From Shewanellaceae bacterium UBA2521 (GTDB lineage: Bacteria; Pseudomonadota; Gammaproteobacteria; Enterobacterales; Shewanellaceae), in assembly GCA_002341165.1 (NCBI GenBank), contig DDNL01000020.1, forward strand, positions 1-50,814: DNA of 50,814 nucleotides. Reading direction: 5' to 3'. The notes under the pieces were generated by a model that was not told the DNA's origin, searched no databases, and saw only the letters and a list, made by a program, of their open reading frames with translations. Position 1 is the first letter of the stretch; every line of letters starts with the position of its first letter. The translations under genes were made by a program, and so were the position numbers. Of the stretch, positions 45,410 through 50,814 are shown piece by piece.

Positions 45410-45467
45410 AAGCGTAGTCACTTTGAACTAAAATTTAGTCATCTATCGTCTACGCTTCGTATCTTTT
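45410..45467 (+). terminator. Hairpin cluster between ygfZ and the carbonic-anhydrase-like gene
   Basis: The outer arms AAGCGTAG (45410-45417) and CTACGCTT (45450-45457) pair perfectly and enclose an inner palindrome ACTAAA/TTTAGT (45427-45439). TCTTTT follows at once, then the start codon of the next gene at 45469. It may terminate ygfZ mRNA and also limit ribosome access to the next ATG, which has no visible Shine-Dalgarno. Confidence 0.6.
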
Positions 45468-45468
45468 C

Positions 45469-46215
45469 ATGAAAATAAAGAGCCTCATCTTTATTGCTTT
45501 ACTGCTTGCCCTACCTCCTGCCTTCTCGAATAACGATTGGAGCTATTTAGGGAAAACTGGTCCAACTTTCTGGGGAAAGCTCAATCCTAAATATATGAAA
45601 TGTCGTGCAGGTCGTGCGCAGTCACCGATCAACATAATAGGAGGCATTGAAATTAAAAAAGAACCTGTACGTTTTGAATACTTATACAATGCAGGTGAAA
45701 TTTATAACGATACATTAGGTCTACAGATCAATTCACAATACGGTAGCTTTGTCACCATAGGCAAAGAGAGGTATGAACTCATCCATACACGTATACGCAC
45801 ACCAAGTGAGCATCAAGTCGATAGCAAGCATTATAGAATGGAGATTCAGCTCATGCATATCCATACGGAAGGTAAACGTAAAGGAAAGTTTGGCTTGATT
45901 CTCACCACCTTTATCAGCCCGGGAAGAAAACACAATGAGCTGGAAAAGATTCTTCAAACCGCCCCAAGAAAAAGGGGTGCTAATTTATTTAAAACACCTT
46001 TAAACATGATCAATCTCGTCCCCGCAACAGCGAACCGTAGTTATTTCAGTTACACAGGTTCTCTTACTTATCCCGATTGTCACGAAGAAGTCAAATGGGT
46101 CATTTTCCAAAAACCACTTTATGCATCCTTTGAACAAATTAAAAGGTTTGAAAAATTAACAGGTAAAAACAACCGGCCGATCCAGCCTTTAAATGGTCGC
46201 GTGATTACAAAATAG
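45469..46215 (+). CDS. Exported alpha-carbonic anhydrase homologue lacking all three zinc histidines
   Basis: 248 aa. Signal peptide (MKIKSLIFIALLLALPPAFS), then an alpha-CA fold: WSYLGKTGPTFWGKLNPKYMKC, QSPINI, the PSEH motif and GSLTYPDCHEEVKW. The two cysteines that form the bacterial alpha-CA disulfide are kept. The zinc site is not: where HFH-x-PSEH and E-x-H-L-x-H are expected the protein has TRIRTPSEH and EIQLMH, that is Arg108, Arg110 and Gln127 for the three histidines. It is therefore unlikely to hydrate CO2 and may be a binding protein, like animal CA-related proteins. It is convergent with fpr (stops 1 base apart). Confidence 0.85.
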   Translation: MKIKSLIFIALLLALPPAFSNNDWSYLGKTGPTFWGKLNPKYMKCRAGRAQSPINIIGGIEIKKEPVRFEYLYNAGEIYNDTLGLQINSQYGSFVTIGKERYELIHTRIRTPSEHQVDSKHYRMEIQLMHIHTEGKRKGKFGLILTTFISPGRKHNELEKILQTAPRKRGANLFKTPLNMINLVPATANRSYFSYTGSLTYPDCHEEVKWVIFQKPLYASFEQIKRFEKLTGKNNRPIQPLNGRVITK

Positions 46216-46216
46216 T

Positions 46217-46954
46217 TTACCAATATTTTTCAACGCTGATATGGCCTGGTTTTCTGCGGCGATGCTTCTCTAAACCTCTATGTTTTAATATCTCAGTACC
46301 TTCTGTAATTAAACCAGGATTACCACACAGCAAAACATGTAAATCAGGAGGCTCAATTGGCATATTGAGCTGCTTTTCTAGCTCACCTTGCTCAATTAAT
46401 TGAGGTATACGTTGAGTTAACCCAGAATAATCTGGCTCACGTGTCACACAAGGACACCAACTGAACTGCTCTGGCAAGGCCTGCATCCATGACTCAAGCT
46501 CATCAGCATAAGCTAAATCTGCGGTTTTGCGTACACCATAAGCTAAAGCTATCCGGCGAAATTGCTGCTGAATATCTCCGGCACGCATCATTGATAAAAA
46601 AGGTCCGATACCACTTCCCGTGGCTAAAAATAAAAGTGATGATGCAGCAGGTAACTCGGATAAAACAAGAAAGCCTGAAGCCTGTACGGATACATCAAGC
46701 ATATCTCCAAGCTGGAGCTGATGCAGATAAGGAGATAATTGCCCGCCTTGTACGTAAGTCACTAATACTTCGAGCGTGCTTTCGTCTGGCGCATTGATTA
46801 AAGAATAAGCACGTGCAATACGTTTGTCGTCTACAAGTTGACTTAGCTTGATAAACTGGCCTGCTTCAAATGGTGCAACCGAAGCTTGAATCTTCAAGCT
46901 AAAGAGATGATCTGTCCAGTCAATTCGTCCGACAATAGTACCTTGCTGCCACAT
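46217..46954 (-). CDS. fpr: Ferredoxin/flavodoxin-NADP+ reductase
   Basis: FAD enzyme that passes electrons between NADPH and ferredoxin or flavodoxin. It is 245 aa (E. coli 248). The FAD motif RAYSLINAP, the NADP motif ATGSGIGPF and the C-terminal VEKYW are all present. AAGGAG lies 8 bases before the ATG. The leader contains a 9-bp tandem repeat. Confidence 0.96.
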   Translation of the reverse strand: MWQQGTIVGRIDWTDHLFSLKIQASVAPFEAGQFIKLSQLVDDKRIARAYSLINAPDESTLEVLVTYVQGGQLSPYLHQLQLGDMLDVSVQASGFLVLSELPAASSLLFLATGSGIGPFLSMMRAGDIQQQFRRIALAYGVRKTADLAYADELESWMQALPEQFSWCPCVTREPDYSGLTQRIPQLIEQGELEKQLNMPIEPPDLHVLLCGNPGLITEGTEILKHRGLEKHRRRKPGHISVEKYW

Positions 46955-46978
46955 GAGTACACTCCTTTTATTTCTATA

Positions 46979-47005
46979 TATGGCTTGTATGGCTTGTATG
47001 GCTTA
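46979..47005. repeat. Three tandem copies of a 9-bp unit upstream of fpr
   Basis: TATGGCTTG repeats at 46979, 46988 and 46997; the third copy ends in A instead of G. It lies in the fpr leader or promoter region, between fpr and the upstream membrane-protein gene. The copy number of such repeats can change by slippage. Confidence 0.85.
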
Positions 47006-47017
47006 TATCAGTACAGT

Positions 47018-47617
47018 TCACACCTGCTTAGTACAAGTACAAGGCGTTACACTAATCACACTTGCCACACCATCAGTATACTCATAAAACACTTGATAGT
47101 GTTGTTCATTGACTTTAAAAACTAAAGGTCTTTTCAACTGTAAAATCACTGTTTTGATAACATGTCCTTGAGCACGCTCTCGTACTTGCAGCATAAAGTT
47201 TTGCGCACTCTTTTTAAATAAGAGAAGATCATAGGTTTGTGCTAAAGGAATAAAAAAGCCAGACTTCATCGATTTGAGTTCACGCCCTTTTTTAAATTCA
47301 CAGGTATGAGTTTTAAGCAAAGAGTCTAAAGAGATCACGGCGACTTTTTCAGGAAGATCCCAACTATCATCTTCATATAGACCAAGGGTGGAAGGCTGTG
47401 CCACGACAAACTCTTTTTCTTCTTGTTGAGGCCAGAGCAAATAAAGTAAACCAATGAAAAGCATACTACCAAGAGACATGGCTATAATGCGAAAAAAGAA
47501 AACTTGCATATGGCTTACAACTAAAAATAAAGATACCAGAATAATCAACAACACGACAAAAGCCGATGCTGGATAGGCTAAAGTAATTTGCCAAAGATAA
47601 TATAAGCTTTCTTGCAT
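47018..47617 (-). CDS. Hypothetical inner-membrane protein
   Basis: 199 aa, not recognised. Two membrane helices (about residues 12-35 and 40-61) precede a ~135-residue soluble domain with beta-rich segments (VISLDSLLKTHTCEFKKGRELKSM, TVILQLKRPLVFKVNEQHYQVFYEY) and a CTC motif at the end. The start (47617) is the only one that keeps the first helix, but the ribosome-binding site is poor. It lies 63 bases upstream of fpr on the same strand and may share its transcript. Confidence 0.6.
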   Translation of the reverse strand: MQESLYYLWQITLAYPASAFVVLLIILVSLFLVVSHMQVFFFRIIAMSLGSMLFIGLLYLLWPQQEEKEFVVAQPSTLGLYEDDSWDLPEKVAVISLDSLLKTHTCEFKKGRELKSMKSGFFIPLAQTYDLLLFKKSAQNFMLQVRERAQGHVIKTVILQLKRPLVFKVNEQHYQVFYEYTDGVASVISVTPCTCTKQV

Positions 47618-47752
47618 AACCTAAATAGACATAGTAGAAGATTCTCTATTTCTATATTGGCTAAATAGAGAAATACTTGAGCTTTAATGTCCGCTTTTTC
47701 TCATAAAAGCTAATTTTATATAAAAAAGCATGCTGCTCAGGCCAGAAATAAA

Positions 47753-47784
47753 GCAAAAAGCCGCTTATAAAAGCGGCTTTTTTG
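47753..47784. terminator. Bidirectional terminator downstream of grxD
   Basis: AGCCGCTT and AAGCGGCT (8 bp) around an ATAA loop, flanked by AAAAA on the left and TTTTTT on the right, so it works on both strands. It ends grxD 15 bases after its stop. Confidence 0.9.
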
Positions 47785-47798
47785 CATATAAGCGGGAA

Positions 47799-48146
47799 TT
47801 AATCCGTCTTTTGCTGATCGCTTTCTTCATATTTAGCAGCTGTCTCTTTGATGAGTGTTTGCAGCTCACCACTTTGAAACATAGCCATCATAATATCGCA
47901 ACCACCAATGAGCTCACCTTCGACCCAAAGTTGTGGGAAAGTAGGCCAATTTGCATATTCTGGCAATTTCTCACGAATATCAGGATTTTGTAGAATATCT
48001 ACATAAGCAAACTGTGCTCCACAATGCATCAAGGCTTGGCTTGCTTGCGAAGAAAAACCACAGCTTGGCAACTTAGGAGAACCTTTCATGTACAACAAAA
48101 TAGGGTTTTCTTCTATTTGCTGTTTAATTTTATCTATTGTATCCAT
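47799..48146 (-). CDS. grxD: Monothiol glutaredoxin GrxD
   Basis: Carries and transfers [2Fe-2S] clusters with glutathione. It is 115 aa, the same as E. coli GrxD, and nearly collinear: ENPILLYMKGSPKLPSCGFS (active-site CGFS), YANWPTFPQLWV and GGCDI. The ATG at 48146 is chosen over the in-frame GTG at 48152 because it matches the family start. Functionally close to sodB (next gene, divergent) in iron and oxidative balance. Confidence 0.97.
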   Translation of the reverse strand: MDTIDKIKQQIEENPILLYMKGSPKLPSCGFSSQASQALMHCGAQFAYVDILQNPDIREKLPEYANWPTFPQLWVEGELIGGCDIMMAMFQSGELQTLIKETAAKYEESDQQKTD

Positions 48147-48337
48147 GCACACCTACATAACAATTAACAATGAATTTTAAGCACATTGTACGCAATTTTT
48201 AAGATATCACCAAATAATAAAGCACAATGAAGCACTTTTTTATACTTTTACGCACCAGGATACATGCAATTTATTTTTATTCGCCGTACAATAACACATT
48301 GTGAGTCAAAGCCCTTAAAATAATATAGGAGAACACT

Positions 48338-48916
48338 ATGGCAATTGAATTACCTAATTTGCCTTATGATATGAATGCTCTTGTACCTCATATCTCTAAA
48401 GAAACTCTCGAGTATCATTATGGTAAGCATCATAAGACTTATGTCGATAAGCTCAACGGTATGTTAGATGGTTTTGAAGGTCAATCTCTAGAGCAAATCA
48501 TCAAAAGCTCAACAGGACCTGTTTTCAATAATGCAGCGCAAGTTTGGAACCATACTTTCTACTGGAACTGCCTTGCACCCAATGCAGGTGGAGCGCCTAC
48601 AGGTGCAATCGCAGCAGCGATTGACGAGCACTTCGGTAGCTTTGATGCGTTTCAAAAAGAGCTCTCAGATAAAGCAGCGAACAACTTCGGTAGCGGCTGG
48701 ACATGGCTAGTAAAAAACAAAGCTGGCGCTCTTGAAATCGTTAACACCAGCAATGCTGCAACGCCTCTTACAGAAGACGGTATTACACCTCTTATGACCG
48801 TTGACGTATGGGAACATGCTTACTATATCGACTATCGTAATGCACGCCCTAAATATTTAGAAGCTTTTTGGAACCTTGTGAACTGGGATTTTGTGAACCA
48901 AAACTACAGTGCATAA
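48338..48916 (+). CDS. sodB: Iron superoxide dismutase
   Basis: Cytosolic superoxide dismutase. It is 192 aa (E. coli 193). The metal ligands are His27, His72, Asp156 and His160 (DVWEHAYYIDY). The NNAAQVWNHTFYWNCL segment with Gln before VWNH points to the Fe rather than the Mn form. AGGAG lies 6 bases before the ATG. A TACAAT box at 48287-48292 may be the -10. Regulation by iron (Fur/RyhB) is known in E. coli but cannot be seen here. Confidence 0.97.
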   Translation: MAIELPNLPYDMNALVPHISKETLEYHYGKHHKTYVDKLNGMLDGFEGQSLEQIIKSSTGPVFNNAAQVWNHTFYWNCLAPNAGGAPTGAIAAAIDEHFGSFDAFQKELSDKAANNFGSGWTWLVKNKAGALEIVNTSNAATPLTEDGITPLMTVDVWEHAYYIDYRNARPKYLEAFWNLVNWDFVNQNYSA

Positions 48917-48934
48917 GCAACATCCTGCTTACAT

Positions 48935-48962
48935 AAAAAGCCAGTTTAAACTGGCTTTTTAT
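48935..48962. terminator. Bidirectional terminator between sodB and sohB
   Basis: AAAAA, then a perfect palindrome from 48940 to 48955 (GCCAGTTT/AAACTGGC), then TTTTT. It serves both sodB (plus) and sohB (minus), whose stops face each other. Confidence 0.92.
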
Positions 48963-48983
48963 ATTGCTACTTTGTGCGCGCTA

Positions 48984-50009
48984 TCATGAATAGTGTTGCT
49001 GATGCTTCAAACTTTGTAGTACAGTTTTCACAAGCATAGACGCTGATTTAGATAACTTATCTGCAAGCTTCTGCTTCATTTTATATTCGACCAAGAAGAC
49101 TTGATGCGTTTTAGCTCTATCTAAAATCACATCATCACTGGTTCTCAATGTATCAACAAGTTGCAAATCCAAAGCTTGCTGCCCAAACCAATGTTCGCCT
49201 GTCGCCACTTGAGCGAGATCAAGTTGAGGACGATACTTGGCTACAAAACCTTTAAAGAGTTGATGGGTTTCTTCGAGCTCTTGTTTAAACTTATAACGCG
49301 CTTCATCAGAGTTGTGGCCAAACATAGTTAAAGTGCGCTTAAACTCACCTGCTGTGTGCTGCTCAAATTCTATATCATTTTTCTTTAAAATTTTATGAAA
49401 ATTAGGCACTTGAGCAATAACGCCAATAGAGCCTAAAATGGCAAATGGTGCTGCAACAATTTCATTAGCGACGCACGCCATCATATAACCACCGCTTGCA
49501 GCCACTTTATCCACACACACGGTTAACTTCAATCCAGCTTCACGTAGACGTGCTAGTTGACTCGAAGCTAAACCATAGCCATGCACCATACCACCGCCGC
49601 TTTCGACCTGTACAATGACTTCATCTTGAGGCTCAGCTATCGATAACACAGCACTTACTTCTTCACGTAAAGAAGAAACTTCATGTGCATCGATACTTCC
49701 TTTGAATTTGATCACGAAAATATGAGGCTTAGCTGACTCTTGAGGCTCATCTTGCAACTTATCTTGTTCTTTTTCTTCTTTTTTACGTTGTTTTTCGTAT
49801 GCTTTAAAAGCTTTCTTGGACAAGACTTCTCTTTTTAATTCATGTGTTCTTTCAGCGATTTTCTCACTCAAGTGCGTCATGATTAAATTGCCCTTTTCAG
49901 GCTTGCCTTTGCCACTGAGCGCAACAGCGCCTCCAATTACAGCGAGTACAGCTATAACAAAAATGAAAGCTTTCGCAAAAAATAAACCTAAATCGTACAT
50001 AAATTCCAC
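48984..50009 (-). CDS. sohB: Inner-membrane serine peptidase SohB (S49)
   Basis: 341 aa. A membrane helix (about residues 8-30), a charged lysine/glutamate-rich coiled linker (about 45-95), then a signal-peptide-peptidase-A-like domain. The Ser-Lys dyad is Ser172 (KVAASGGYMMA) and Lys224 (GEFKRTLT). The start is a GTG at 50009, with GGAG 8 bases upstream; a GTG six bases earlier is too near that site. The role in E. coli is poorly known (it suppresses loss of DegP). Confidence 0.92.
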   Translation of the reverse strand: MEFMYDLGLFFAKAFIFVIAVLAVIGGAVALSGKGKPEKGNLIMTHLSEKIAERTHELKREVLSKKAFKAYEKQRKKEEKEQDKLQDEPQESAKPHIFVIKFKGSIDAHEVSSLREEVSAVLSIAEPQDEVIVQVESGGGMVHGYGLASSQLARLREAGLKLTVCVDKVAASGGYMMACVANEIVAAPFAILGSIGVIAQVPNFHKILKKNDIEFEQHTAGEFKRTLTMFGHNSDEARYKFKQELEETHQLFKGFVAKYRPQLDLAQVATGEHWFGQQALDLQLVDTLRTSDDVILDRAKTHQVFLVEYKMKQKLADKLSKSASMLVKTVLQSLKHQQHYS

Positions 50010-50064
50010 GTTCACATCTCCACTAAAAAAAATAGCTTTCTATTGTAATCAAGAACAGATAAAA

Positions 50065-50093
50065 GAAAAAGCCCTTACACAAGATGTAAGGGC
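50065..50093 (-). terminator. Terminator of the lipase-like gene
   Basis: GCCCTTACA/TGTAAGGGC (9 bp, 5-base loop) at 50071-50093, followed on the minus strand by TTTTTCTTTT. It lies 61 bases past the stop of the gene to the right. Confidence 0.9.
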
Positions 50094-50154
50094 TAAACTT
50101 CAATGCATTCGCTTAGTAAAACTAAAGCTGCTGGTCAGATCAATCTGATAGAGG

Positions 50155-50814
50155 CTATTCTGAACTGATCGTTTTACCTTTAGATATTACAAAGTTTTCA
50201 ACCGTTTGTAACAAGTCTTTGCGTACGTCATTTTTAACGCCATCTTTGTCCTCACCTGCAATGAGGCTTGCATGTTCACCGTTTTCTAACTTAAGCGCGG
50301 CATGACATACAGGTTTTTTCGGAGCTTGAGCCAAACAGGTTTCATTCTCTTTATGAAGTAGAGTCTTGGCTGCTAGAAGCAAAGGCTCTGTACCTGCATT
50401 CGGCACAAAAAAGGCTGAAATCCACGAATACGTAGAAAATGCTTGAGTGTACAGCGACTCTGGTTTCTGCATCACTTTGTTAGGGATGACTTGATCACCT
50501 ACCATCTCTACGATTAAATAAGGTAAACTCTCTTGCTTGGCAAGTACTTGTGCAAATGAAGCAGGTTCAGCACTGTCAAGTACAATGTTCATCACTATAC
50601 CAAACTCGCCAATAAAAGACTCTCTACTTTGTTCCCATGATGCACCATTTTTTGCAGCTTTGGTTAATTCCCAGGCTTCTTTCAATTCCTTTTCTAAAGT
50701 TTCGTGGAACAAAGGCGAGCTGATAAGGAAATGGGGTAAATTCATACCTGGTGCAACTAAGGTTGCAGAGCTAAGTCCAAAATTATTATGATCTGCTTCG
50801 TTATGATCTGCTTC
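50155..50814 (-). CDS. C-terminal part of a probable extracellular alpha/beta-hydrolase lipase (cut by window edge)
   Basis: The frame is open to the right edge with no stop, so the 219 residues seen are the end of a longer protein; the internal Met at 50745 is not the start. The last part resembles Pla-1/cef and VolA-type bacterial lipases: FGLSSATLVAPGMNLPHFL, YLIVEMVGDQVIPN (likely catalytic Asp) and GEHASLI (likely catalytic His). The nucleophile serine would lie outside the window. Family assignment is from memory of that pattern and is moderate. A 15-base tandem duplication encodes EADHN twice at the edge. Confidence 0.65.
   Translation of the reverse strand, partial: EADHNEADHNNFGLSSATLVAPGMNLPHFLISSPLFHETLEKELKEAWELTKAAKNGASWEQSRESFIGEFGIVMNIVLDSAEPASFAQVLAKQESLPYLIVEMVGDQVIPNKVMQKPESLYTQAFSTYSWISAFFVPNAGTEPLLLAAKTLLHKENETCLAQAPKKPVCHAALKLENGEHASLIAGEDKDGVKNDVRKDLLQTVENFVISKGKTISSE
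50785..50814. repeat. 15-bp tandem duplication at the right edge
   Basis: GTTATGATCTGCTTC and its neighbour ATTATGATCTGCTTC (one mismatch) sit side by side at 50785-50814; on the minus strand they encode the repeated pentapeptide EADHN. More copies may lie beyond the window. Confidence 0.7.

Noticed and set aside
46886..47125. 79-codon plus-strand frame containing repeated LYG
   Set aside because: The repeat is the reading of the 9-bp tandem repeat; the frame overlaps fpr and the orphan membrane gene on the other strand and has no start signal.
1..50814. CRISPR arrays, prophage, insertion sequences, tRNA or rRNA genes
   Set aside because: I saw no regularly spaced repeats, transposase or integrase frames, CCA-ended cloverleaf candidates or rRNA segments. 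This was by eye; a tRNAscan-type search would settle the tRNA question.

Overview
The window is a compact chromosomal segment of a low-GC gammaproteobacterium. Evidence: the lipid A / outer-membrane block runs frr-uppS-cdsA-dxr-rseP-bamA-skp-lpxD-fabZ-lpxA-lpxB-rnhB-dnaE-accA-tilS, which is the order I know from Pseudomonas-type genomes; a ygfB-ubiH-ubiI-gcvTHP block lies divergent from zapA-6S RNA-fau-rpiA; and most proteins align end to end with their E. coli counterparts in length. Apart from one fragment at each edge the genes look intact. I see no phage, transposase, CRISPR array, rRNA or tRNA. I could not place it to genus.

Layout. 1-2215 (minus): protein quality control, tig-clpP-clpX (clpX is cut by the left edge). 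2522-5944 (minus): a small ComEA-like exported protein, then a SAM methyltransferase, tilS and accA, which are the tail of the long cluster. 5955-23956 (minus): a near-continuous run of essential genes from rpsB-tsf-pyrH-frr through isoprenoid, phospholipid and lipid A synthesis and outer-membrane assembly (uppS, cdsA, dxr, rseP, bamA, skp, lpxD, fabZ, lpxA, lpxB) to rnhB and dnaE. Hairpins between rpsB/tsf, tsf/pyrH and frr/uppS probably tune its output, and an S2-type autoregulatory leader precedes rpsB. 24278-32862 (mostly plus): map, dapD, glpK, a DMT-family transporter, folE, three small conserved proteins of unknown function (DUF3549, DUF3301 and DUF2789 types), syd (minus) and queF. FolE and QueF act at the first and last enzymatic steps of the GTP-to-preQ1 route.

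32898-44358: a secreted repeat (beta-helix-like) protein, the glycine cleavage operon gcvT-gcvH-gcvP, two ubiquinone hydroxylases (ubiI, ubiH) and ygfB on the minus strand, then zapA, 6S RNA, fau, rpiA and an exported glutathione-peroxidase-like protein on the plus strand. pepP, normally between ygfB and ubiH, is absent. 44446-50814: ygfZ, an exported alpha-carbonic-anhydrase homologue that has lost all three zinc histidines, fpr, an orphan membrane protein, grxD, sodB, sohB, and the C-terminal part of a probable alpha/beta-hydrolase lipase cut by the right edge.

Most of the window is ordinary housekeeping sequence. The most unusual items are the zinc-ligand-less carbonic anhydrase homologue, the exported GPX-like protein with a changed active site and a poly-lysine tail, the overlap of the 6S RNA closing stem with the fau ribosome-binding site, and the folE-DUF3549-DUF3301-DUF2789-syd-queF neighbourhood. 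I did not find a clearly new multi-gene system.
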